Positions 1-6,304 of a stretch of 16,718 bases of DNA are shown piece by piece; position 1 is the stretch's first letter, and each line of letters starts with the position of its first letter. The stretch spans positions 1 through 16,718 of the forward strand of contig JACCVK010000023.1 of assembly GCA_013698195.1 (NCBI GenBank), in the 5' to 3' direction. A program made the translations under genes and the position numbers. Source of the DNA: Actinomycetota bacterium. Its GTDB lineage: Bacteria > Actinomycetota > Thermoleophilia > Gaiellales > Gaiellaceae. The notes beneath the pieces are model-generated. The model searched no databases. It was given only the letters and a program-made list of their open reading frames with translations, and was not told the DNA's origin.

Positions 1-286
1 CATCGTCTGCGACGAGTGCCCCCACGACAGCGCCGACGATCGACGGCGGAGCGGTCCACGCGACGATCCGCCAGTCGACGCGCCCCTCCCGAAGATGTCT
101 GAGCGCCCCGGCTGCGGCGGAAGCAGCCGAGATCGCGATGTTCGTTCCTGCGGCGGAAAGCGGGCTTCCAGTCAGGGCGACGATGAGCGGCAGTCGCAGC
201 GTCCCGAGGACGAGACCGAGCATCGAGCCCAGGTATCCCGCGACGAACGAGCCGGCGAACGCTAGTGCGAGCTCCCAGGCTTCCAG
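1..286 (-). CDS. TauE/SafE-family permease, N-terminal part (runs off the window)
   Basis: Translating the minus strand from position 286 gives a hydrophobic, Gly/Ala-rich protein of about 95 visible residues. It shows the family pattern: a first membrane segment with GSFVAGYLGSMLGLVLG, then LRLPLIV, an AAGTNIAISAASAAAGALRH stretch and a short basic GRVDWR loop. TauE/SafE proteins are inner-membrane permeases that move sulfite, sulfonates or related organic anions. The substrate here cannot be told. The C-terminal part lies outside the window. No ATG, GTG or TTG is available in frame near the expected start. A CTG at 286-284 follows a strong GGAGGAG ribosome site and would start the protein MEAWELALAFAG. 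The gene overlaps the end of the adenosyltransferase gene by 23 bp, so it is probably its operon partner. Family call fairly sure, start codon inferred. Confidence 0.72.
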   Translation of the reverse strand, partial: MEAWELALAFAGSFVAGYLGSMLGLVLGTLRLPLIVALTGSPLSAAGTNIAISAASAAAGALRHLREGRVDWRIVAWTAPPSIVGAVVGALVADD

Positions 287-843
287 AGCGGCTCCTCCCG
301 GCCTTCGAACGCGTTCGCCGCGCGGGCGAGGATGAAGAGCAGATCGGAGAGGCGGTTGAGATACCGGATCGCAACCGGGTTGATCTCGTGGACATTCGCG
401 GCCACGAGCGTGTCGCGCTCGGCGCGGCGGCACAGCGCCCGGGCGACGTGGAGCCGCGCAGCGGCCTCTCCGCCGCCCGGGAGGACGAAGCTCATGAGCT
501 CAGGGAGGTCCTCGTTCAGGCGGTCGCAATCGTGCTCGAGAGCACCGACCTGCCCCTCGTTGACACGCAGCCGATCGGTTGCCTCCAGCGGAACCGAGAG
601 ATCCGCCCCAAGGTCGAAGAGCTCGTTCTGGACGCGGAGCAGCACGTTTCGGATAGCGGCCGGGCACTCGCCGGCGAGCACGGCTCCGAGCGCGGAGTTC
701 AGCTCGTCCACGGTTCCGGAGGCAGCGATCCGCTCGTCGAGCTTCGAGACGCGGGAGCCGTCCCCGAGCGAGGTTTCCCCCGCGTCGCCGCCACGGGTGT
801 AGATCCGCGTCAGCCTGACCGGCTCGTCTCGCTCTCTTGGCAC
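262..843 (-). CDS. pduO: PduO-type ATP:cob(I)alamin adenosyltransferase
   Basis: This enzyme transfers the adenosyl group of ATP to reduced cobalamin, making adenosylcobalamin, the cofactor of mutases such as methylmalonyl-CoA mutase. The 193-residue protein is the usual length for a PduO/MMAB-type enzyme. It has the N-terminal ATP-binding signature TRGGDAGETSLGDG followed by RVSK and GTVDELNSALG at roughly residues 16-52. The C-terminal helices carry RRAERD and a conserved NPVAIRYLNRLSDLLFILAR block. The start is GTG at 843-841. It has no Shine-Dalgarno site but a TACTGT box six bases upstream, so the transcript is probably leaderless. The gene is divergent from the GNAT gene with only 17 bp between starts, and its 3' end overlaps the TauE-like gene. 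The acyl-CoA genes nearby fit a role in propionate or odd-chain metabolism, but no mutase is in view. Confidence 0.93.
   Translation of the reverse strand: MPRERDEPVRLTRIYTRGGDAGETSLGDGSRVSKLDERIAASGTVDELNSALGAVLAGECPAAIRNVLLRVQNELFDLGADLSVPLEATDRLRVNEGQVGALEHDCDRLNEDLPELMSFVLPGGGEAAARLHVARALCRRAERDTLVAANVHEINPVAIRYLNRLSDLLFILARAANAFEGREEPLWKPGSSH
292..298 (-). promoter_or_regulatory. Strong Shine-Dalgarno site deciding a CTG start
   Basis: The minus strand reads GGAGGAG, then five bases (CCGCT), then CTG at 286-284. It is one of very few clear Shine-Dalgarno sites in the window. It sits inside the upstream adenosyltransferase gene, as expected for a coupled downstream gene. It is the main argument for the non-standard start of the TauE-like gene. 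Confidence 0.55.
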
Positions 844-848
844 GGCCG

Positions 849-855
849 TACAGTA
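849..855. promoter_or_regulatory. Putative symmetric bidirectional -10 element
   Basis: The heptamer TACAGTA reads TACAGT on the plus strand (849-854) and TACTGT on the minus strand (855-850). Each TANNNT box is followed by exactly six bases and then a GTG: 861 for the GNAT gene and 843 for the adenosyltransferase. Both transcripts would be leaderless. No clear -35 hexamer is seen on either side. Inferred from sequence only. Confidence 0.5.
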
Positions 856-860
856 GGCGC

Positions 861-1289
861 GTGATCAGACGCGCGAGCGGAGAGGAAGCCGACACCCTCG
901 CAGCCCTCTTCCGCCGCGCGTACGGCACCCTGACCTTCCTCCCCCTGTTGCACACGCCCGAGGAAGACCGTGCGCACATCGCTTCGGTGCTCGCCGAGCG
1001 CGAGGTCTGGGTCTTCGAAGACGCGGGTGAGATCGTCGGCTTCGCCGCGTTCACGGACGGGCTGCTGACCGACCTCTACGTGGAGCCTGACCGGCGCCGG
1101 GGCGGCATCGGGAGCGCCTTGCTCGAGCACGCGAAGAGTCGACGTCCGACCGGTTCGAGCTCTGGGTGTTCCAGAAGAACGTCGCTGCGAGAAGCTTCTA
1201 CGAGGCGCGCGGCTGCCGCCTGGTTCGCCTCGCCGACGGCTCCGGGAACGAGGAACGCGAGCCGGACGCGCGCGTATGCGTGGCCCTGA
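861..1289 (+). pseudogene. GNAT-family N-acetyltransferase with two compensating frameshifts
   Basis: GNAT enzymes acetylate amines using acetyl-CoA. The first part reads VIRRASGEEADTLAALFRRAY and carries the acetyl-CoA-binding motif A at DLYVEPDRRRGGIGSALLEHA. After about 1148 the family sequence continues in another frame as DRFELWVFQKN, then ARSFYEARGCRLVRLADG and EEREPDAR. Near 1268-1274, in a GCGCGCG run, it returns to the first frame and ends YAWP with the stop at 1287-1289. One base missing near 1146-1150 and one extra near 1274 explain everything. The repaired protein would be about 142 residues, normal for the family. GTG 861 is preferred over the TTG at 837 because it matches the usual family N-terminus and has a TACAGT box six bases upstream. 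It could be a decaying gene or two assembly errors. Confidence 0.75.
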
Positions 1290-1328
1290 GACGTCGACGC
1301 TGGAACGCGCGGGTCGGCGATGGCCTCG

Positions 1329-2501
1329 TTATCGGGGAACGGGCGCTGGTTCTTCGCGAATCTGCCTCCCGAGGATCGACCGCGCGATCACGAGGCGCTG
1401 GATCTCGCTCGTGCCCTCGTAGATCTCCGTGATCTTCGCGTCGCGGTAGAAGCGCTCGACCGGGAACTCCTTCGTATACCCGTACCCGCCGAGCACCTGG
1501 ATCGCCTCCGCGGTCTGGCGGCGCGCCATCTCGGAAGCGAAGAGCTTCGCTTTAGCGCCTTCCGTCGTGTGGGGCAGGCCTTGCTGTTTTCTCCAGGCGG
1601 CGCGGTAGACAAGGAGCCGCGCTGCGTCGATCTCGGTTGCCATGTCGGCGAGCTTCCACTGAATGGCCTGGAAGTCCGCGATTCGACGCCCGAATTGCTC
1701 GCGCTGGAGCGCGTATTCGCGCGCGACGTCGTACGCGGCCTGCGCGATGCCGAGCGCCTGCGCGGCGATTCCGATCCGGCCGCCGTCGAGCGTCGCCATT
1801 GCGACGCGAAATCCTCGGCCCTCCTCGTGCAGCAGCCGGTCGCGGCCGACGTGAGCACCCTCGAGCGCCAGATCCGACGTCGTGGAGGAGTTGAGCCCGA
1901 GCTTCTCCTCCTCGCGTGTGATCCGCACGTGCTCAGGATCGAGCACGAAGCAGGAGACGCCTCGCGCCCCCGACGTTGCGGCATCCGTTCGCGCAAAGAG
2001 TACGAAGGTGCCGGCGACCGATCCGTTCGTGATCCACTGCTTGGAGCCGCTGATGACCCAGCCATGGTCGTCCGGCTCCGCGCGCGTGCGCAACGCGCCG
2101 GCGTCGGAGCCCGAGCCCGACTCCGTCAGCGCAAACGCCCCGATCTGCTCGCCGCGCGCGAGCGGCGGCACGAATCGCGCCTTCTGATCCTCCGTCCCGA
2201 AGACGAGGATCGGGAGCGTCGTGGCGCTCGTATGCACCGCGACCGTCACGCCGACGCCGGCATCGGCCCGCGACAGCTCCTCGAGGACGAGGATGTACGA
2301 GAGGAAGTCGGCGCCCGCCCCGCCGTACTCCTCCGGCACGCACGCCCCCATGAGACCGAGGTGCGCGAGCTTCGGAAACAGTTCCTCCGGGAAGCGGTGC
2401 TCTCGGTCCCAGTCTGCCGCATTGGGGATGATCTCGGCTTCCGCGAAGTCGCGTGCCAGCGCCTGGATCTCCCGCTGGTCTGCGGTCAGCTCGAAGTCCA
2501 T
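1329..2501 (-). CDS. Acyl-CoA dehydrogenase (short-chain/butyryl-CoA type)
   Basis: An FAD flavoenzyme that oxidises acyl-CoA to trans-2-enoyl-CoA and passes electrons to electron-transfer flavoprotein, the first step of beta-oxidation. At 390 residues it has normal length. The N-terminal helical domain contains YGGAGADFLSYILVLEELSR. The middle domain has the FAD signature FALTESGSGSDAGAL and the substrate-side KQWITNG. The C-terminal domain has REQFGRRIADFQAIQWKLADM and LGGYGYTKEFPVER. The likely catalytic base is Glu362 in IYEGTSE, the position used by short-chain and butyryl-CoA dehydrogenases. The ATG at 2501 has a TATAGT box eight bases upstream and no Shine-Dalgarno site. It is the last gene of the thiolase-hydroxyacyl dehydrogenase group, 60 bp after the methyltransferase, and converges on the GNAT gene. 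Chain-length preference is not readable. Confidence 0.95.
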   Translation of the reverse strand: MDFELTADQREIQALARDFAEAEIIPNAADWDREHRFPEELFPKLAHLGLMGACVPEEYGGAGADFLSYILVLEELSRADAGVGVTVAVHTSATTLPILVFGTEDQKARFVPPLARGEQIGAFALTESGSGSDAGALRTRAEPDDHGWVISGSKQWITNGSVAGTFVLFARTDAATSGARGVSCFVLDPEHVRITREEEKLGLNSSTTSDLALEGAHVGRDRLLHEEGRGFRVAMATLDGGRIGIAAQALGIAQAAYDVAREYALQREQFGRRIADFQAIQWKLADMATEIDAARLLVYRAAWRKQQGLPHTTEGAKAKLFASEMARRQTAEAIQVLGGYGYTKEFPVERFYRDAKITEIYEGTSEIQRLVIARSILGRQIREEPAPVPR

Positions 2502-2509
2502 CGCGACGC

Positions 2510-2515
2510 ACTATA
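2510..2515 (-). promoter_or_regulatory. Putative -10 box of the acyl-CoA dehydrogenase gene
   Basis: TATAGT on the minus strand, eight bases before the ATG at 2501. It is the best match to a -10 consensus in the window. With this spacing the transcript would have no leader or one of one or two bases. No convincing -35 is seen. It would give the dehydrogenase its own promoter within the acyl-CoA gene group. Confidence 0.45.
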
Positions 2516-2561
2516 CGGAGACGAGATTCCGGCCTTGTGCCTCCGAGCGACGAGGCTCGCT

Positions 2562-3551
2562 CTAGGTGGTTTCTCCGCCTCGGGACGTGCACCTATGCCG
2601 GATCGGTCGAGCACGACGGCGCGCCGTCGTCCAGAGCCCGCTCGGCGTGGCGAGCCGTCGTAGCCGGCCTGGGCGGAGCTCGGCACAGAGGACTGCAGAG
2701 GCCGCGGGGCCCCTGGAGCCGTAGAGCACACCCTCTGCATCGAAGTCCGGCGCCGCTCGCCAGCCCTCCTCCGTGAGCTCGTACGCCTCCTGCTCGGACA
2801 CGAAGAGATCGGCCCCGGCGTACAGCCTGTTCCAGCCGGCCTCGTCTTCCTGCCGGAACCAGCCGTGGTCGCCCGGCTGCCCGAGCGGGACCGTCACGAG
2901 CAAGCTGCCATCTCGGCGTAGGACGCGCCGCAGCTCGCGGAGCGCGTGCAGGCGAGCATCCGCGTCGAGCTCGCCTTCCAGCCCGTAGACGGCGTTGTCC
3001 GCGCCCACGTGCTCGAGGGTGGAGACCAGCAATACCTGGTCGAACGAGCCGTCTGGAAACGGCAGCTCGCGAACGTCAGCCTCGACGGTCTCGAGACCCG
3101 CCACCTCGCGGACGGCGAGATCGACGCCGACGAGCTCGACCCCTGAGCGAAGAAGCCCGGCGAGATACGCGGTCTCGGCGAAGGCATACCCGACCTCGAG
3201 CACGCGTCCAGCCGAGCGCAGCCGTGAGAGCACCCACGGTACCTCGACGACGCGCTCGTCTGTTCCGGGCGCGGCCTGGAGCCAGCGGATCGGCTCGCCG
3301 CGTTCTCTGGCCCCGAGCCCGAGCGCGACAGCGTCGTCCAGCTCCTGCACGCGCCCGAACTCGTCGCTCGAGGCGAGCTCATGGACCAGCGTCGCCCGGG
3401 AAAGCGTTCCCTCGCCAAGCTTCGCTAGCGCACGTTGCAGGGCCTCGACGTCAGGTTCTCGGCGCAGCAGGAGGCGAAAGGCGCCCACCACGTACGCCTC
3501 GTCCGTCCCGCCTTGCACGGCCAGCTCGGCTTCGAGCCGCGCGTCGGCCAT
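2562..3551 (-). CDS. SAM-dependent methyltransferase with N-terminal DUF4214-like domain
   Basis: Residues about 18-66 (YVVGAFRLLLRREPDVEALQ, then GTLSRATLVHELASSDEF) match the DUF4214 repeat style found in surface-glycan and adhesin-related proteins. A class I methyltransferase fold follows. It has VLEVGYAFAE at 117-126 as a degenerate SAM-binding loop, ELVGVDLA with the acidic residue, and ADVRELPFPDGSFDQVLLVSTLEHVG. The conserved part ends near TPSGLWTT, and the last 25 or so residues look like a basic extension. The ATG is one base after the stop of the upstream hydroxyacyl-CoA dehydrogenase, so translation is probably coupled. The substrate is unknown. Methyltransferases with this architecture usually sit in polysaccharide loci, so placement between two beta-oxidation genes is odd. 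Confidence 0.82.
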   Translation of the reverse strand: MADARLEAELAVQGGTDEAYVVGAFRLLLRREPDVEALQRALAKLGEGTLSRATLVHELASSDEFGRVQELDDAVALGLGARERGEPIRWLQAAPGTDERVVEVPWVLSRLRSAGRVLEVGYAFAETAYLAGLLRSGVELVGVDLAVREVAGLETVEADVRELPFPDGSFDQVLLVSTLEHVGADNAVYGLEGELDADARLHALRELRRVLRRDGSLLVTVPLGQPGDHGWFRQEDEAGWNRLYAGADLFVSEQEAYELTEEGWRAAPDFDAEGVLYGSRGPAASAVLCAELRPGRLRRLATPSGLWTTARRRARPIRHRCTSRGGETT

Positions 3552-3552
3552 G

Positions 3553-4392
3553 TCAGTACTCGTAGAAGCCGCGTCCGGATTTCCGGCCCATGCGTCCAGC
3601 CGCTACGTGCTCGCGGAGAAGCGGACACGGTGCGTACTTCGGGTCGTCGAGGCCCTCGTGCAGGACGTCCATGATCGCAATGCACGTGTCGAGCCCGATC
3701 AGGTCCGCGAGCGCCAGCGGCCCGATCGGATGTGCGAAGCCGAGCTTCGCGATCGTGTCGATTGCCTCCGCTTCGGCGATGCCGTCCTGGAGGGCGTAGA
3801 CCGCCTCGTTGATGAACGGCATGAGAATCCGGTTCGAGACGAAGCCGGGGAAGTCCCGCGCCTCCGCAGGGGTCTTCCCGAGAGCCCGAGCGAGCTCGAG
3901 GATTGCCGAAGTGGTGTCGTCGGACGTCTGCTCGGCCCTGATCACCTCTACCAGGCGGAGCACCGGCACCGGGTTGAAGAAGTGCATGCCGATCACGCGG
4001 TCGGCCCGATCTGTCACCGCGGCAAGCGACGCGATCGGGATCGACGACGTGTTCGAGGCGAGCACCGCTTCGGGGGGAAACACGCGGTCCGCACGGCGAA
4101 ACAGCTCTTGCTTGACCGCGAGATCCTCGACCACCGCTTCGATCATGAGGTCGGCGGGCACGACCTCGTCGGCGGGCGTCACGTATGCGAGCACATCTTC
4201 CGGATCCGCGCCGCCCTTCTCGGCGAGCTTCGCAAGGCTGCGGCTCATCGCCTCGAGCGCCCGCTCGACGGCACCCGCCTCGGAATCGTGCAGCGAGACG
4301 CGGCGCCCCGAGGCAGCGACGACCTGCGCGATCCCTGCACCCATCTGACCTGCTCCGACGACGAGGACGTGCGGAAAACTCTGCCCGGCCAC
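3553..4392 (-). CDS. hbd: 3-hydroxybutyryl-CoA / 3-hydroxyacyl-CoA dehydrogenase
   Basis: An NAD(P)-dependent enzyme interconverting acetoacetyl-CoA and 3-hydroxybutyryl-CoA, used in beta-oxidation or butanoate and PHB metabolism. The 279-residue length is typical of the stand-alone enzyme. It has the Rossmann motif GAGQMGAGIAQV at 13-24, the LASNTSSIPIASLA strand, and the catalytic histidine in GMHFFNPVP (His137). The C-terminal helical domain contains GFVSNRILMPFINEAVY and ends MGRKSGRGFYEY. The start is GTG at 4392. It has no Shine-Dalgarno site but TAGACT six bases upstream, whose TAG is the stop codon of the preceding gene. Its neighbours, thiolase upstream and acyl-CoA dehydrogenase downstream, act on adjacent substrates. 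The direction of flux cannot be read. Confidence 0.95.
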   Translation of the reverse strand: MAGQSFPHVLVVGAGQMGAGIAQVVAASGRRVSLHDSEAGAVERALEAMSRSLAKLAEKGGADPEDVLAYVTPADEVVPADLMIEAVVEDLAVKQELFRRADRVFPPEAVLASNTSSIPIASLAAVTDRADRVIGMHFFNPVPVLRLVEVIRAEQTSDDTTSAILELARALGKTPAEARDFPGFVSNRILMPFINEAVYALQDGIAEAEAIDTIAKLGFAHPIGPLALADLIGLDTCIAIMDVLHEGLDDPKYAPCPLLREHVAAGRMGRKSGRGFYEY

Positions 4393-4398
4393 CGGAGG

Positions 4399-4404
4399 AG
4401 TCTA
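4399..4404 (-). promoter_or_regulatory. Putative leaderless -10 box overlapping a stop codon (hbd)
   Basis: TAGACT on the minus strand, six bases before the GTG at 4392. Bases 4404-4402 are the TAG stop of the TIMP-like gene, so the stop codon supplies the conserved TA of the box. Spacing equals that of other putative leaderless starts in the window. Confidence 0.42.
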
Positions 4405-4929
4405 CGGCCGCGGAGCGCCGGGAAGATCCGGCCGGGATCCCCGCTTCAGCCGCCGAAAGGACCACAACACGACGAGCGCGAGGATCGCGAAGCCGATGAC
4501 GACCTTGATCGGACCTCCGCGCGGCGCGCCGCCCGCGACGACGAGCTCTCCCGGGCCAGCGGTGCTGCACAGGTTGCCGAGGAGCATCCCGTCGGTGTCT
4601 TTGGTCAGCAGCAGCCCGACGCTCTTGTCCGTGCGCTCCGGGAGGTCGCAGTCGGTACCCGACGGCGCCCGGATGACGAGGTCGCTCGGAACGTCTCCCT
4701 TGACCCGTTGCTCGACGTCCACGCGTAACAGGCGCGATCCCGCTCCGGTCCGGCCGTCTGCAGGACCGACGATCCGGCCGACGACGGCCGCGTCCGCGCG
4801 CGCGAGTCGATCCTCGATCGGCTCGTTCGCACAGACGCACGCCTGCGCCCCTTGTCCAGTCGCGACCGCTACGAGCGACAGGGCCCCCGCAAGAGCAACG
4901 AGCAACCGAGCTGCGCGGGCCGTCCCCAA
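4402..4929 (-). CDS. Secreted, membrane-anchored TIMP/NTR-like protein
   Basis: The 175-residue protein begins with a signal peptide: basic MGTARAARLL, hydrophobic to about residue 24, then an AQA cleavage site. The mature chain would start Cys-Val-Cys (Cys31, Cys33), the N-terminal arrangement of TIMP/netrin-like (NTR) domains. It is followed by the family-like ADAAVVGRIVG strand, RVDVEQRVKGDVPSDLVIRA, and Cys94 and Cys121, allowing two disulfides as in NTR folds. A single membrane helix at about 141-158 and a basic cytoplasmic tail end the protein. Eukaryotic TIMPs inhibit metalloproteases through the N-terminal cysteine. Bacterial relatives are poorly understood, so inhibition here is only a possibility. 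The TTG start at 4929 is the only good in-frame choice. It sits between thiolase (24 bp) and hydroxyacyl dehydrogenase (9 bp), with no obvious metabolic link. Confidence 0.75.
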   Translation of the reverse strand: MGTARAARLLVALAGALSLVAVATGQGAQACVCANEPIEDRLARADAAVVGRIVGPADGRTGAGSRLLRVDVEQRVKGDVPSDLVIRAPSGTDCDLPERTDKSVGLLLTKDTDGMLLGNLCSTAGPGELVVAGGAPRGGPIKVVIGFAILALVVLWSFRRLKRGSRPDLPGAPRP

Positions 4930-4953
4930 GCTACAACGTGTAACTCGGCATTG

Positions 4954-6105
4954 TCAGACCTCGACCAGGAGCGCGTCGCCCTGCCCTCCGCCGGAGCAGA
5001 TGGCGGCGAGGCCGAGTCCGCCTCCGTTCCGGCGTAGCTCGTGGATCATCGTCCCGAGGATGCGTCCACCCGAAGCGCCGATCGGATGACCGAGCGCGAC
5101 CGCTCCCCCGTTGACGTTCACGATCTCCTCGTCAACTCCGAGCATCAGGGTCGAGTTTTTCGCCACGGAGGAGAACGCCTCGTTGATCTCGACGCGCTTG
5201 ACGTCGTCGATCGAGCGACCGGCCGCCGCGAGCGCCCGCTCGGCCGCTCGCGCAGGCGTGCGCGCTAGATAGGCGTAGTCGTCTGCGACATAGCCCTGCC
5301 CCACGATGGTCGCGAGTGGCTCGAGGCCGCGACGCTGTGCGAATTCCTCGGAGCAGACGACGACGCATGATGCCCCGTCGTTGACGCCCGGCGCGTTGCC
5401 GGCGGTCGTCGTCCCCTCGGGATCGAACACTGGTCGGAGCTCAGCGAGCTTCTCGAGCGTCGTGTCGCGCCGAATGCCCTCGTCCGCGCTGACGTCGCCC
5501 ACCGGCACGATCTCGTCGTCGAAGCGACCCTCGTCCTGGGCTGCCGCGGCGCGAAGCTGAGATCGGTATGCCCATTCGTCCTGGTCCTCGCGCGTGATGC
5601 CGAGCTCGCGCGCGACGAGCGACGCCTGCTCGACCATGTGCAGCCCGTCGAAGGTAGATGTGAGGCCGTCGAAGACCATGTGGTCGACGAGCTCGCCGTT
5701 CCCGAGGCGGTAGCCGAACCGCGCCTTCGGCAGCAAGTAAGGCGCGTTCGACATCGACTCCATTCCACCGGTGACGACGACCTCGTGCGTGCCCGTCCGA
5801 ATCATGAGATCGGCGATCTCGACCGCGCGAATCGACGACGCGCAGACCTTGTTGATCGTGTCGGCGGGGACCTCCTTTGGAATCCCCGCGGCCACAGCCG
5901 CCTGCCGGGCCGGCGCCTGGCCGGCGCCTGCCTGTAGCACCTGACCGATTACGGCGTACTCGACCTCGCCGGACTCGATCCCCGAGCGCTCGAGCCCCGC
6001 ACGAATCGCGATCGCGCCGAGCTCCGTCGCCGGGAGTTTCGAGAGGCCGCCGCCGAGCCGACCGAACGGCGTGCGGACTGCGGAGACGATGACCGTCCGC
6101 GTCAC
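4954..6105 (-). CDS. atoB: Acetyl-CoA C-acetyltransferase (thiolase)
   Basis: Condenses two acetyl-CoA to acetoacetyl-CoA or cleaves 3-ketoacyl-CoA. It opens TRTVIVSAVRTPFGRLGGGL as thiolases do. The catalytic triad is in place: nucleophile Cys88 in NKVCASS, His340 in GHPIGASGGR, and Cys370 in AICSGGGQGDA. The NEAF motif and GGMESMSNAPYLL are also present. Starting at the GTG at 6105 gives 383 residues, slightly short but normal. A longer reading would add 38 low-complexity residues running into the palindrome upstream, so it is rejected. A TACGCT box lies seven bases before the GTG. First gene of the acyl-CoA group. Biosynthetic and degradative types cannot be separated with certainty, so the symbol is tentative. 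Confidence 0.94.
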   Translation of the reverse strand: MTRTVIVSAVRTPFGRLGGGLSKLPATELGAIAIRAGLERSGIESGEVEYAVIGQVLQAGAGQAPARQAAVAAGIPKEVPADTINKVCASSIRAVEIADLMIRTGTHEVVVTGGMESMSNAPYLLPKARFGYRLGNGELVDHMVFDGLTSTFDGLHMVEQASLVARELGITREDQDEWAYRSQLRAAAAQDEGRFDDEIVPVGDVSADEGIRRDTTLEKLAELRPVFDPEGTTTAGNAPGVNDGASCVVVCSEEFAQRRGLEPLATIVGQGYVADDYAYLARTPARAAERALAAAGRSIDDVKRVEINEAFSSVAKNSTLMLGVDEEIVNVNGGAVALGHPIGASGGRILGTMIHELRRNGGGLGLAAICSGGGQGDALLVEV

Positions 6106-6112
6106 GGGCGCC

Positions 6113-6118
6113 AGCGTA
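6113..6118 (-). promoter_or_regulatory. Putative leaderless -10 box of the thiolase gene
   Basis: TACGCT on the minus strand, seven bases before the GTG at 6105. It matches TANNNT at the spacing typical of leaderless genes. It lies between the long palindrome (6138-6297) and the thiolase start, where the operon promoter would be expected. Confidence 0.42.
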
Positions 6119-6137
6119 GCGGGCGGGCTCGGTCTAG

Positions 6138-6297
6138 AACTCGAATCACCATGACGCTCGTCGGCCGGGGCGCGCTGCGCGAGTGCGATGCGAGGACGCA
6201 GGGAGCGCCCATATGACACATATGGGCGCGACAGAGGACGACGCAGCGTGCCGCGCAGCGTGTTCCGGCGACACCCGGCTTCATTGTGATTCGAGTT
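6138..6297. repeat. 160-bp imperfect palindrome (foldback element 1)
   Basis: The outer ends are a perfect 12-bp inverted repeat, AACTCGAATCAC at 6138-6149 against GTGATTCGAGTT at 6286-6297. One more mismatch extends it to about 17 bp. The centre is a perfect 11-bp inverted repeat (6205-6215 and 6219-6229) with a 3-base spacer. The centre of the outer pair (6217.5) and of the inner pair (6217) coincide, so this is one large palindrome. Aligning the two half-arms by eye gives roughly 70% identity, including a shared CGCGCAGCG block. It fills most of the 199-bp gap between the glycosyltransferase stop and the thiolase start. No target-site duplication or U-tract is visible. Confidence 0.8.
6205..6229. 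repeat. Central 11-bp perfect hairpin of foldback element 1
   Basis: GCGCCCATATG, spacer ACA, CATATGGGCGC. The arms are perfect and would form a stable stem in RNA or a cruciform tip in DNA. It also holds two CATATG hexamers. It could be a regulator operator or part of a transcription-ending structure for the glycosyltransferase. No run of T follows on either strand, so it is not a standard intrinsic terminator. Confidence 0.75.
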
Positions 6298-6304
6298 ATT
6301 AGAG

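Noticed and set aside
2539..2556. Short hairpin GCCTC/GAGGC between the methyltransferase and acyl-CoA dehydrogenase genes
   Set aside because: Five-base arms are expected by chance in GC-rich DNA and no T-run follows.
1320..4728. Long plus-strand open frames opposite the acyl-CoA genes (1320-2663 and 2995-4728)
   Set aside because: Arg/Ala/Ser-rich translations without any family motif. They mirror strong minus-strand genes and are products of high GC.
6205..6229. Standard rho-independent terminator
   Set aside because: The stem is perfect but no T-run follows on either strand, and it is the centre of a larger palindrome.
6106..6304. Transposable element with target-site duplication around the first palindrome
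   Set aside because: No matching direct repeat is visible at the palindrome ends and no transposase is nearby, so mobility is left as a hypothesis only.
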